DNA of 64,000 nucleotides from Sternotherus odoratus (GCA_032164245.1 JAVMKO010000002.1:96423340-96487339), one strand, 5' to 3'; counted from the first letter of the stretch, positions 22,311-33,452 are shown. Numbers and translations: made by a program. Notes: a model not told the origin generated them from the sequence alone.

Positions 22311-23934
22311 TTTTTTTCCATTTTAAATTTTCAGGTTTTGGCAAACTAAATCCCATTTTTTTGTGGCAAAAGACATTTTCACACAAAAATTCTTTTAATT
22401 CAATGCCCTCTCTCTCCCAGCAGCCTCAGAGAAATGTGTTTGAAGTAAAAAAAACCCAACCCTTGGCTTCTTTAAGGAGAGTCTCTCTTCACCCCTCCTT
22501 GTGGGCACTCCTCCACCTCCTGGGCTAAAAGAGGGAATCAGCACAGATTCCAGTTGGCTGGACACAAGGCTATCTCATAAATCCATTGGCTCCTGGGCAC
22601 CCAATAGGAAAGTTTACAACTGCAAGTTCTCCCTCCCTGTTGCTCTCCCACTTGTGATTAGAGTAAGACCATGTATTTTAAGCCTTGCTATGGGCATCGT
22701 GCTACTCAACTTTTGAGGGGAAAATCCCTTCCCAGCCTCCACTGTCTGATCAGCCTGGGAGGGATGATGTTCTTTTGCCTTCCTCAGCAGCCCAAAGACT
22801 CAATGGGTCGATTAGATTGAAAAAAAATCATTTTTGTTGCAACTTGGCAGTGTTCATTCAATAGGGGATCCACTTCCCCCGAAGAACCCAAATTGGAAGC
22901 AGATTAGAAGGTCCCTAAATGCAGGGAATGGGGTTGGGGCTCAATATCTGGAACAGTGATGAAACAACCCCTTTTCCTTTATATGATTGCAGTGGCTGTT
23001 GGTGGGAGGAGGGGTGTGTGGGGGAAAAAAATCAGCCCAGCACCAAGTGGAATGATTACAGAGGAGGGATGACCTACATTGTCTGAGTTAATGCAGGATA
23101 GTTTCCCACTGCATTATTTAATAAAGTTACTGCTTAGTTACATCTCATTGATGGTGTCTTGTCTGTCTTCTTGTGGTGACAGGGACAAAAGCCCTTTTTG
23201 TTGGGGGGGGGGAGAGGGGGACTTCCAATAAAAGTTTTTTCCAGTTGTAGTAGTAAGGGGAAATAGAATTAGTATTGGGAGCTCCTGATAAATCTAGTTT
23301 TGCATATTACAAAACCACTGGAGAGTCTGCCAAGAAGGACAGGTTTGCAGAGCAGCAGGAATGTTTCAAGGTGGATGGTATATTAGAGTAGTTGAGGTTT
23401 GGAGGGCAAGAGAAGTTTGCATAGCACGTGTCTACTACATTTACCTAAGGATACGGTTATTGTTCCCGTGATTTTAAAAGTATTATGTTCATTCTAAAAC
23501 CTAATAGATTTTTAATGAATCCATGGGCTAATCACTGAAATCAAGGTATTACTTTTACTCAGGATACCACTACAATATATGTATAATCTGCACCTGTACT
23601 TTCCTTGGTAACAATTAGAGAATGTCCTAAAGTGTGTATGCATTGTTATTTCTCTGAAAATAGTCTTTTCTCCTTTCATTTGATTTGTAGCAATTAGCTT
23701 AATTGTTACAATTCTGAGAGTAACTGCACTAATTGCTTCTCCTAGTGCACTTGAGAGAAAAGATGAGCACATAAATCAGATAATAAAAAGTTATAAAAAT
23801 TGTAAATTACAATCAGAAAAGAAGAGAAAATCCTTGTAACTAGATTCTTCCAGACTATTTAATCATTTTTATCATGTCTGACTGAATATTACTATAGCCA
23901 ATCTGTATTATATATAGATAGCCAAGGTTTTAAT
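22311..23934. other. Gap: no feature recognised
   Basis: Mixed sequence with a G run near 23201-23220. No supported gene or repeat end. Confidence 0.45.
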
Positions 23935-24060
23935 GATTTTAGGTGCCTAAATTAAGATACCTTAATAAAGTCTGATATACAGAGGAGAGTACTTAACAGT
24001 TTCTGAAAATCAGACCTCTCAAAGGTGTTTCAAGAGAAGCACCCCCAAAAAAATCACTAA
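23935..24060. repeat. Diverged 'TTAGGTGCCTAAAT' reptile repeat
   Basis: It begins TTTTAGGTGCCTAAATTAAG and contains TGAAAATCAGACCTC. Similar blocks recur at 48400-48530, 50515-50650 and 62885-63090. An ancient family of unknown class. Confidence 0.5.
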
Positions 24061-24185
24061 TCACTTTGGAAAGCACTGGAAATGTATACCCTTCCATTCT
24101 TTGATTTGATTTATAAGCAAGGATGTTGCCCTCATCCTGTAAGACACTTAGCACAGTGTTGCTGCTATGCAATTAACAATCCACT

Positions 24186-24345
24186 CCCATTGCTCTATTT
24201 GCTGTATTGTTGGCCTAATAATGTATAGTAAAGAAGTCAGGGCTATGAGTAACTCCAGGCCCCCTGACAGCTAAGACCCTAAATAGTCATAATGGCTGCC
24301 AAATTTACATTGCAGAATGTGGAATTGGCTAATAAACTTTCTAAC
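24186..24345 (+). repeat. Unassigned repeat, copy 2 of a direct pair
   Basis: Partner of 22148-22310 in the same orientation, about 2 kb downstream. Confidence 0.5.
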
Positions 24346-24972
24346 GAGTTGAAAGTCCTTTAAAAAAATAAAGCAAGTTTAAAAAGTGTGATGCTGGACT
24401 TTCAGATAGACTATTTCAAATTGGTAACACAATCCCTGAAAATCGTTGATATCTGATATAGATTATTTCCATCCTGGTGCAGATACATGCAAACTTATTG
24501 AAATATAAAAGATGAGCTATGGCAAATTTGGAAACTAAATATAGTCACTTCTAGACTGAGCTGCGGTGCGCTAATAGCAACACAATTTGATGCTGGTTGC
24601 CAGAGAAACCTATTTATGCTATTTAACAAGGTTCCCTCTTCCCTGCTTTATCCTCTCCCACATAATTGTCATAAAAAAAAGTTCATTTAGTAGTATAAAA
24701 TGCAACTAGGAGGACACACTGCATATGGAGGCACTGAGTGTTTGGCTGTCACCTTCTACATATAATTCTCCTTTGTGTGGCATAGTGGAGTACCTCTAAG
24801 TGACCCTAAAACCCCTCAATGCTAACTGGAAATGGGGTTACAGGAATGTCTTGATCCAGGTGTGTACATTCTGGTTCACCAAGGAGTGTAATAAAAGATT
24901 TTAAATGGAAGCCAGGATCACACTGTGCATTAATATCATGAAGAAACATATGTGCATATACCAGGTGAGACA

Positions 24973-25086
24973 TCCTATATAATAAAAGGCCAGAGGATGT
25001 TTGTCCGAAGCCGTCACGCGCCGTAGAAACGTCCCGGACAAACAGCATTAAGCACTTTGGCCCGTGTACATGGGCTGTTACACTAG
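24973..25086 (+). mobile_element. Very short Helitron-like element, 114 bp
   Basis: The 5' end TCCTATATAATAAAAGGCC has the form of vertebrate Helitron 5' termini. The 3' end is CTAG (25083-25086), preceded 7 nt upstream by a near-palindrome GCCCGTGT/ACATGGGC, the expected 3' terminal hairpin. It sits between host A (24972) and T (25087), as Helitrons insert at AT without duplication. Internally TGTTTGTCCG (24998-25007) and CGGACAAACA (25035-25044) form a perfect 10-bp inverted repeat. It has no coding capacity; the family is unnamed by me. Confidence 0.8.
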
Positions 25087-25493
25087 TATGTATATATAGG
25101 AACATGTTTCTAAAGTCTGTATCAAGGCAGGACTGACAAACATGTTTCTGCAAGACAAAGGAAGCATGTTCACCGGTCTTTCTCCAGTCATATGTAAATT
25201 AAGCATTGTAAACCAACACAATGGAAGCTCCATTTACATATGAAATCACCAAGGGAATGTGAAGTCAGCAAGGTGACAGACACTGGCGAATGAACCATAA
25301 GGGGTTGTCCTGTCTCTGGAGGAGACAATGAATTTCAGAAGGCAAAAGGTACCGCTTCATTTTGTACCTAGGAAGTAATTGGGCAGTACAATTACATTCA
25401 TGAAAACAGGAACACAACCAACCCTAGCTGAAACACTGCAGAAGGCATCTAGGGTGAAAATTTTTTAGATAGAAAGCTAATCTGTTAAACTTA

Positions 25494-25675
25494 AAGAAAG
25501 TGAGGAATACTTGTAGCACCTTAGAGACTAACCAGTTTATTTCAGCATGCATCCGATGAAGTGGGCTATAGTCCACGAAAGCTTATGCTGAAATAAACTG
25601 GTTAGTCTCTAAGGTGCTACAAGTATTCCTCGCTTTCTTTACGGATAGAGACTAACACGGCTGCTGTTCTTGAAC
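25494..25675 (+). mobile_element. Penelope-like fold-back element, family A (copy A2), 182 bp
   Basis: An exact 12-bp target duplication CTGTTAAACTTA lies at 25482-25493 and 25676-25687. Inverted arms 25494-25548 and 25585-25639 are complementary over 55 nt with a single mismatch. The 36 bases between them hold a hammerhead-like core. The right side then runs into GAGACTAACACGGCTGCTG, the family A end block. Only the terminal region is present. Confidence 0.9.
25553..25590 (+). ncRNA. Hammerhead-ribozyme-like core inside 55-nt inverted arms (PLE A2)
   Basis: CCGATGA (25553-25559) corresponds to CTGANGA with U4 changed to C. A 6-bp stem II (GTGGGC/GTCCAC, one G-U pair) with a TATA loop precedes GAAA (25577-25580). 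The stem III segment GC-TTAT-GC is present. The cleavage dinucleotide reads TG, which is not permitted, so activity is unlikely although the fold is preserved. Confidence 0.6.
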
Positions 25676-26520
25676 CTGTTAAACTTAGTCTCTAGAAAAC
25701 AAGTTATACTTTCTGGTATATGTAACCACTTGTTTCCATTATCCTTACTTTCTATCTCTTAAATCTTGATCTTTGATAATAACCTTCAGTTTGTTTTCTC
25801 CATAAATATATCTTGGTGCTGTGGTATTAATCTAGGTGCTGATTCTACACTGAATCATACGGACTGGTGTGTACACTGTACCTGTGGGGACAGTTGACCT
25901 GGTATTTCTGTGAGTGTTCAGTCAATAAAGGGGAATGCTTCAAAGGGGATGGGTAAGTGAAATGTATCTACTGTTAACCTGCAAGGCACAGTAAGTCTGG
26001 CTTAGCCCAGAGGAGATTGTTTGGGGAGGGTGTCAGGGAGCCAACATCCAGTTAAGCACAAGCAAGTCTCTCTCTCGCTGGAGGCAAGTGGATAACAAGG
26101 TAACCCATAGTCCTATTCATTCTCAGAACCATCACACTCATCCTGGAGGAAGACAGTACTGCAGTTCACCCTGAGCCCTTTAATCCAGGAAGCGTTAGCT
26201 GTACTGCATGAGGCTAGACAAATAAATTCAGAACCATTAATCTTGCAAAACTTTTGTCTATTTCAGAATTCAACATTGTGAGATATTTGGTTAACGTTCT
26301 GATTGTTTTTCATATTAATGGGCTTCTCCATGTCAGGGACCAGACACATGCATGCCAAAATACAACACGAAACTCATCTGGGCTAACCAGTGTATTTTTA
26401 AGACTTTCTGAATGGATCCCATACTTTCCTGAAAGGTTTGTTTGGGTTCAGAAATAGCCACTTTGCCAGATTTTTTTTTAAAAAAAACAAGTGATTAAGG
26501 TAACCGAGCTCTAAATATAT

Positions 26521-26815
26521 TATTACAGTAGCTCCCCAAGGCCAAAGCAAAGATCAGGTCTCCATTGTGCTAGGTGTATAGATTCACAGAGACACTCCCT
26601 ACTCCAAAGAGCTTACAATCTAAATGGACCAGGCAGACAAAAGGTAGAAAGGAATTATCATTATCCCTATTCTGCACATTCAGAACTGCAAATAAAAGAA
26701 AGTGGAATTCCCAAGGTCATATAGAATATCTGTGGCAAACCTAGGAGTTTGATTCAGAAGATCTAAATTCCACTGCAGGGTCCTTTAACACAAGACCAGC
26801 TTTCTTCTCAATGTT
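26521..26815 (-). mobile_element. MIR-like SINE, antisense
   Basis: Landmarks in order: CATTGTGCTAGGTG, AAAGAGCTTACAATCTAAAT, ATTATCCCTATT, CCCAAGGTCATATAG, and a gene-head remnant ending ACACAAGACCA. This is the order of an antisense MIR/CORE-SINE with its tRNA-like head to the right. Confidence 0.7.
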
Positions 26816-28417
26816 GATGTACGTTCATATCATTCATGCTTAGCTATTAGATTTTCGCCTGTGATTAACGTTTAGATCTTTTGGTATTATTCTGATGGTT
26901 TGCAGTGAAACTTATTATAATTCTCTTTTCCTTCCTGCTACCTAGGCTTGTCAGTAGATAATTTTGGTCTCTAGGATATTGTAAAAAAAGCCTCCACCCT
27001 GTCTGTTTGAATGTGCAATTTAATTAAAGGGGATACTTTCCCTTTTCTTTATTTGATTTCTGTAATATCTGTAGCAAGGATAGATACTGGGAAAATGAAC
27101 CACAGCACATTCTTGTGGACACCACAAGAAATGAATTGAAGCGCTTTCTTGGTGGTGGTGGTGGTGGCAGCAACTGGCCTCTGCTATCCATGGTACAGAT
27201 TTACAGCCACATTCTGACCTCAGATACTCAGGCCACTCTTTAAATTCCTTCTGGAGTTGCAGTCTTGTAATGGACGGCCAAATTCTGCCTTCAAGAACAA
27301 TTTCATACCAGTCTATGGGATGTGAAGGCAAAATTCTGCCCAAACTAACTAAAATCTCTGGTGACTTTAATTACCCTTGTGAACTTCAGATAGGCAGATA
27401 GGCTGAACCAACATGAACATTTGTTTCCCTTAGGGTGTCATTCCTGGTTTCATTATTAGCTCCATTCATTGATTATTCGGTTTATTACACAATCCTTCCA
27501 TAACTAATCTGACATGACTGATTCTAAATAAATTTACTCTCCCAGTCATAGTTTTCTATTACTTCAAGTCAAGAAGATTTAGGGCTTTTCCTTTTTTGAA
27601 GGAAACCATGATCTATATTACATCAATAAGAGATGTCATGACCATAACCATGTGTTACTTATAAGCTAATTATAGACCCCTCCTGCCCCCAGCATGAATA
27701 ATTACTATTCTAAATAAAGAGACATGTCCTAAAAATCCAGGGGACTAATGCAAGTGTGTAACGTACATCACTGTCCACATTCACCAGCTCAGTACAATAG
27801 AATTTTATAACCAGCAAGTGGGTAGGTCTATTGGGAACACTTGTCTCCAAAAGGGCACAAGAACTAATTTAATATTAGAAATGGACAAGAAATGAAACCC
27901 CAGATCCAAATACTCCCAAACTTCAGAATGGGGAGAGAAATGATAAACATCAGATTCTCTAATTGTAATTATATTTAACCACTGCCAGTTTTGGCATATC
28001 TTAAAAAAATGCCAGTCAATGCATTCGTTTGATGTTTGCATTCCTGCTTTCATTGAGATTAATGGGATTTTTCAATGGGTTTAAGTGGGAACAGGAGCAA
28101 ATTCCAGGTTGGCGAGCATTGAAGGGCAAGATTGTGGCTTTGCCACAAAGCCTGCATAAGGACTTGGTCAGTAAGCAGACTAGGGACAATGTTGTGACAG
28201 TCACAGTACGGTCTCTCGTTCCTCCTTGGAATGATGGGAAATTAATCTGCAGCTATATAACAAGTGCAGATTACTTTTCTCTCTGTGCCAGTTCAACAGC
28301 ACTGGATGGTGTTTTGGAATGAAGTTAAGGTTTTGACCATTCCTTGACATTCACACCCCACCTACTTGCACAAGAAAGGGAAAAGTGGTCCCAGGGACAC
28401 AGCTTTCCCCTCATGCT
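26816..28417. other. Gap: no feature recognised
   Basis: Moderately AT-rich, with a (GGT)n run at about 27150-27168. No supported gene. Confidence 0.45.
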
Positions 28418-29525
28418 GTGTGACGGAATGCTCCCCATAGTCACATCCTATGCATTACAATAATAATCTTTGTACAAAATATGCCTTATGAGGTATCATT
28501 TGAAAACTAACACATTGGTAAATAACATGGTGAAATGTGCTTAGCAATGTTGTATAAAGTCATGAATGTCGTTATGAAATTCTGACTATAATGTGTTTAC
28601 CAGACAAGCCTGGGGAGGGTATAAAACTGTTTGTCAAAGACAAAGTAATGCCTCTAGCTGGGTGGCAAAGTTGACTGGCAACCACCAGTCAAGTGACCAT
28701 TCTTTGGCAACAGAGGGGAGCAGGAACAGATCAATCTACATTTTAAACAACAACATGGAACCTCCTTCACCACGAGACCCCATGTCTCCATCCTCACACT
28801 GGGAAGGGACTTTACCTAGGGGTAGCCCTGAGGAAAATGAATTTCAAAGGATGTGAAGAGCAGGTAGTTATCTTTCTCTCTGTTTATATGAAGACAATAT
28901 CTGCCTTTTGATTTTGGGTGGGATCTGGACATGAAAATTTGGTTAGCAGTGTTGCTGGGAACATATGGTAAGGATTTTACTTTGAACCAAGTCTAGTATA
29001 AGTTTTAATTACAAGAAAGAGTTTTATCTTTATTTCTTTTGTAACCATTTCTGACTTCAATGCCTTATACCTGTACCACTTTAAATCTCTTTCTAGTTAA
29101 ATAAGCTTGTTTATTCTCTAATCAAAAACTAATCCAGTGTTGCAGTTAAACTGAACTGTTTTGGTAACTCCGGGTAAAGTAGCAAACTGATGCATATTGA
29201 CTGCTTACAGAGGCAAAGGACCTATAATATTTGAATTTGTCAGGAGAGAGAATGCATGTTTGGGAGTGTGTTGGGGTCACCCTTCAGGTAGTTACCAAGG
29301 CTTCTGGAGGGCATAGTGTGGCTGGAGTGTTGATGAAGGCTGCTGTGGTCAGGGTCTCTGGACCAGGGTGATGGCTGTACCAAGACACTTGGCATAACCT
29401 GCATGCTGTGAAGCTGACTGTAAGCATCCCCAATTGGGAGCTACAGCAGCAAAATATTGAGTGTCACCCAAAATGTCAGGGCAACCTGCAACAACCCTTT
29501 ACTGATCTGGATTGCACCCTGGAGT
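28418..29525 (+). mobile_element. LTR-like interspersed repeat, copy 1
   Basis: The left part contains CTTTGTACAAAATATGCCTTATGAGGTATCATTTGAAAA, which recurs at about 32400 and 44055 with similar spacing to following blocks. Later there are GTTAAATAAGCTTGTTTATT and a G-rich tail ending near GGATTGCACCC. No coding region. I read it as a long terminal-repeat-type element, but the ends and target duplication are not resolved. Confidence 0.5.
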
Positions 29526-29603
29526 TGTGCTATGCGGTGATTCATCATACAGGTATTGGGGAGAAGGGGGGGACCATGGGATAAGGGAGTGCCTTATGCA
29601 CAA

Positions 29604-29765
29604 CTATCAGAGGATAGTTAGTCTGGATCTGCAAAAGCAACAAAGAGTCCTGTGGCATCTTCTAGACTAACAGATGTATTGGAACATCTGACAAAGTGGG
29701 TATTCACCCATGAAAGCTTATGCTACAATATGTCTGTCTATAAGGTGCCACAGGACTCTTTATCA
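29604..29765 (+). mobile_element. Penelope-like fold-back element, family A (copy A3), 162 bp
   Basis: An exact 11-bp duplication CTTATGCACAA lies at 29593-29603 and 29766-29776. Inverted arms (AAAGAGTCCTGTGGCATCT and AGGTGCCACAGGACTCTTT, one mismatch) flank a central hammerhead-like core. Terminal region only. Confidence 0.85.
29688..29724 (+). ncRNA. Hammerhead-ribozyme-like core (PLE A3), decayed
   Basis: CTGACAA stands at the CTGANGA position (G8 changed to A). A stem II GTGGG/CCCAT, GAAA at 29712-29715, GC-TTAT-GC and a permitted TA dinucleotide follow. C3-U4-G5-A6 are intact, but the G8 change should abolish activity. Confidence 0.55.
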
Positions 29766-29776
29766 CTTATGCACAA

Positions 29777-30999
29777 TTGTTTCTTCAGAAATTGCCATAA
29801 CTCGTCAGCACCTCAGAGCCCCCACTGCCTGGGCGAGGCGGCTATACTCTTTCTGAAAGGTCTTCTCTTCACTACATTGACCAACAATTGCAAATGGAGG
29901 AGCTTGATTTGTTTTGACTATAAAGCACAGTAAAATCTAAACTATTTAAAACAACAATATAAGCAATGAGTATTTCAAAAGTACAAGTCTTCACCAACCC
30001 TAATGATTACTTTAAAATACTCTTAAAATCCTAGTGGCTGGAAGAAATCATCAGGGAGGGCAATTTTTTTTTTTTTTTAATAGAAATATCTCCAAGGAAA
30101 AGTTGTTTTCCTGCAATTCCAGGGATACTTGTACCATAGGAAAGAGAAGAGAGAAATGTTATGCCAATCATTGTTTTCAATATCGTCCCACACAACAACT
30201 GCTTCTATTCAGGCTTCCTATTGTTAAAGCACTTATTTTATTATAAACAGATAGAACTCTTAGCAAGTCTTACGTACTGGCACTGAAAATTGTTAGTCAA
30301 AGCAGTTAAACTAAAACTTGTTAATATTTTCTTTTCTGGCCTGCTGCAGTACTAGATGAATCAGATAGAAACTGCTCAGTGCATCGGAGTGATGGGGCAG
30401 AGGGAGAGGGAGCTAGATCTGGCTTTGAGATTCTCAGGCTGGCTCCAACCACAGGCATGGTTCAGGGGAGCCTGAAGGTTATTCTAAAAACTATGCCAGC
30501 TTGTAATAGTCTCCAATGGACTGGATGCCATCTATGGATTGACATGCCCAGCAGGGCATTAACTTCATTCCTACTCTCACTCAGCATCCCCTCTCCTGGC
30601 ACTGGAAAGGGGGTGTCATGGGAACCAACTATGTACCAAAGCCGGAAACCACCCCAGACAGGGGAATTCTTAGCTAGCCAGGTCCAGATGCTTTCAGCCC
30701 CTTTGCATTACCCTATTTATATTATTAGAAATAAACCCAGATTTGCACACTATAATCAGAGCGCGTCTGAATTTGGAAAAAGTTTGGATTTGAAATTTGC
30801 AGTTTGAGGCCAATCTTTAGTTTATGTAAATGTAGGGGCCTAAGAGCAGTATTGGAAAGAAAATACATTCTTTAATAAATGAGGAGTTAAATAATATCTC
30901 AAAAATGCCTGAGACTGAGCTCCAGTTTAAAAAAATCTGTGTTTAGTTAGAAAAATATGCAAACAGAAGTATGGTCAATCAGTAAGGGAGACCCTGTGA
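29777..30999. other. Gap: no feature recognised
   Basis: A 142-codon plus-strand frame at 30379-30807 has no recognisable domain. Otherwise AT-rich sequence. Confidence 0.45.
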
Positions 31000-31960
31000 A
31001 AACTAATATTGATAAAGAGCAGGTAAGGCAATACTCAAAAAATCAGAAGGCAGTAGGTCCAGACAATATGTAGTCCATAGCTAATTCCTGTAGTGCTAGC
31101 TTTCTGTAACACTGGTTTACTTTTGAAAGTACCATGGGAAATTACCAGAAAGGGGAAAAAGCAAAAACCACCACCAGTTTTAAAAAAAAGAGAATAGCAA
31201 AGTCTGGCAATTACCATACATTTTTCTTCTAATGGTCATAAAATAATGAACTGATATTACTTGTAGATCCCCTGAACTACCAGAGAGGAAAAGAAGCACT
31301 GAAAGAGAATAAGGCCACAAAGAGAAGTTAAATGATGTCTCAGTATCTGTCTTTACCACAGAGAATGTTGGGGAGATACACTTCCCCATACACACTATTT
31401 TAAATAAGTGGAGGTTCTGTCAGAGACTGAGCATCAAATGGATGCTGGAAGAAACTCAGACGCTGAAAAGTAACCAATCACCAGGACCCAGTGGTATCCA
31501 AGAGTTCTGAAGGAACTTAAAAATGAAATGTCAAGCTGCTAACATCAATATTCAGCCAATAAAATCAATTGCCCTCTAGTACTCTGGTGTTGCAGATAAA
31601 GCCAAAGATGATGAGGGTGATCCTAGAAATTACAGGCTAGTAAGTTTTGCTTCATTAATGCGTAAATTGGTTGAAATAATTAAAAATAGAATTGTAAAAC
31701 ATCTAGATGAATATAATTGAACAGGACAAACCTGCATGGTTCCTGTAAAGGAAAATCATGCATTTTTAATCTCCCAGAATTGCTTGAGCATGTCATCAAT
31801 AGAGTGGACAAAAAGAGAAACATTTATTCAGCCCTTCAGAAAACTTTTGCCAGAGTTGCTCATGAAGCTATGAAAAACTAAAATAGCTATGCAATAACAC
31901 TGGGAACTGGTCAAGTTACAGAAAGAGGAGGAATAATTTTAACATAGCTTAGAGCAGTTT
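31000..31960 (+). pseudogene. CR1 LINE reverse transcriptase, heavily decayed
   Basis: Nucleotide blocks match CR1 ORF2 around the reverse transcriptase fingers and palm: TCACCAGGACCCAGTGGTAT (the SPGPDGI region), AGAGTTCTGAAGGAACTTAA, GATCCTAGAAATTACAGG (the NYR block) and the region encoding HxNxx..GQHGF. Frames are broken by many stops and indels. A second piece of the same enzyme (31000-31230) lies upstream of the segment that should precede it (31290 onward). This implies two copies or a rearranged one. The reading is confident for CR1, less so for the internal order. Confidence 0.75.
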
Positions 31961-32008
31961 TAAGTATTTAGTGTGCACCAGCATAATCTACATTTTTTTC
32001 TATGCAAT

Positions 32009-32162
32009 AGGTATATCTTCATATAACTGGAAGTCCAGTCCCCCTCCTTCAGTAGCAGGACCAAGTACTACCCCGACACATTTCTGCCCCAGATCTGTAA
32101 ATGGCCCCCTCAAGGATTGAACTCACAATGCTGGGTTTAGCAGGCCAATGCTCTATCCCCTA
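32009..32162 (-). mobile_element. Cry-family (tortoise pol III) SINE
   Basis: On the minus strand it reads AGCATTGGCCTGCTAAACCC, then GAGTTCAATCC (box B), TTGAGGGGGCCATTTA, GATCTGGGGCAGAAAT and TGGTCCTGCTACTGAAGG. It ends in the GGACT...GTTATATGAAGATATACC tail. This is the tRNA-Lys-derived SINE family described from cryptodiran turtles, whose 3' tail derives from CR1. Box A is partly eroded. Confidence 0.85.
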
Positions 32163-32164
32163 CC

Positions 32165-33452
32165 CCAATGTAGGTTACAACACTGCATAGACAAGGGGTA
32201 TGACTCTACAGATTATTGTGGCACTTTGTGCCTGAAATCAACACCCAGGAATCCTATATTTACCATGAATCAGGGTGGTAGCCGTGTTAGTCTGGAATAG
32301 CAGAGTTAACAAAGTCCTGTGGCACCTTAAAGACTAACTCTTTAAGGTGCCACAGGACTTTGTTAACTCTGCTATATTTACCATGGTGATATAATTATAT
32401 GTTGTGTACAAAGTATGTCTTGTGAGGTATCATTTTAAAAGTCTTGATCTGTTGAATTTTAATATCCTGTTAGATTGTGTGTGCTATAATTGTATGGGAA
32501 GTTATGAAGTTTTGCTCTGCATGTGTTACTGATATATGTTTTAAGTTCGGCAACACTCACAACCAGCCTTTACAGGTACAACAATGGAGCAGCCAGACAC
32601 TGACATTGGCTCACTAAGTGGAATTCACACTCACAAGGACTATCCCAGGAACTGTATACAATGGAGACTTCTCAGGGAGAACACAGACAATGGAGACTGC
32701 TTGACTCATATCATAGCAAAGGATCTTTCCAGCAAGCTAGAAGAAACTATAAAGAGGGGAAATGACATTACTTGGCCTCTTTCTCCCCACAACACGACAC
32801 CTGGAAACATGTCTGGAGGACAAAGACTTAACTGGGTTGGTGGTCTCAGGCTAAAGGAGACTTCCAGCCTGTGTATTGAAGATCTGTGAGCTCTTTGTAT
32901 TGTCTATCAGGGTGACACACTGCTTGATTCAAATCTTGTCTAGTCTATAGAATTCAGATTGAGATGTTACTTTTATTTCTTTGGTAAACACATTTGATCT
33001 ACGATGTATGTTTACTACTTATAATCACTTAAAATCTATCTTTCTGTAGTTAATAAATCTATTTTATGTTTTAGGTAAAACAGTGTGTTCTAGTTGGAAA
33101 ATCTGCTCAGGAAGAAGAGCTGAGGCATGTACTTTTCATAGTGAAGAAGGGGTGGACTGGGTTATAAGCTTACACTGGAAAGACCTCTGATCTGGGCAGA
33201 GCAGTACAGCCCTGGGGACCTAGGCTGGGGAGCTGGGGGAATTGGCTGGAGCCTCTCTATTGTTATTCATGAGTGGCTAGTAGAAGCATTCATGTAACAC
33301 AACTGGGTGTGACCTGTGGATGTCTGTGTAAGTGCAGTGCTTGGAGAGGTTTGCAACTTGTCACAACATCACAGTGTGTAAGGGAGCCCAGAGTGGTATG
33401 CCAGAGGGCTCTGTGGTACCCCAGTTTCAGGTTGCACCCCAGGAACCAGTCA
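32165..33452 (+). mobile_element. LTR-like interspersed repeat, copy 2, split by a PLE
   Basis: It contains TTTACCATGGTGATATAATT once the nested insert (32268-32371 plus one duplicate) is removed. TTGTGAGGTATCATTTTAAAAG, TTAATAAATCTATTTTATG near 33050 and a tail GGTACCCCAGTTTCAGG...CACCCCAGGAACC follow. Blocks are shared with 28418-29525 and 44035-44565. The end points are approximate. Confidence 0.55.
32268..32371. mobile_element. Penelope-like fold-back element, family A (copy A5), 104 bp, nested
   Basis: An exact 14-bp duplication CTATATTTACCATG lies at 32254-32267 and 32372-32385. Perfect 37-nt inverted arms at 32297-32333 and 32339-32375 surround a 5-nt loop; the arms run 4 nt into the duplication. 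Family A blocks GTAGCCGTGTTAGTCTGGA and CCTGTGGCACCTTAAAGAC identify it. The hammerhead core present in sister copies is missing from the turn. Confidence 0.9.

Noticed and set aside
24806..25153. 115-codon minus-strand ORF
   Set aside because: It runs through the Helitron-like insertion, so it did not exist before that event.
27150..27170. GGT repeat, considered as a coding polyglycine/polyhistidine tract
   Set aside because: A short simple repeat inside an ORF without domain support.
30379..30807. 142-codon plus-strand ORF
   Set aside because: No recognisable domain, no splice or promoter context, and mixed composition. The length is plausible by chance in a 64-kb window.
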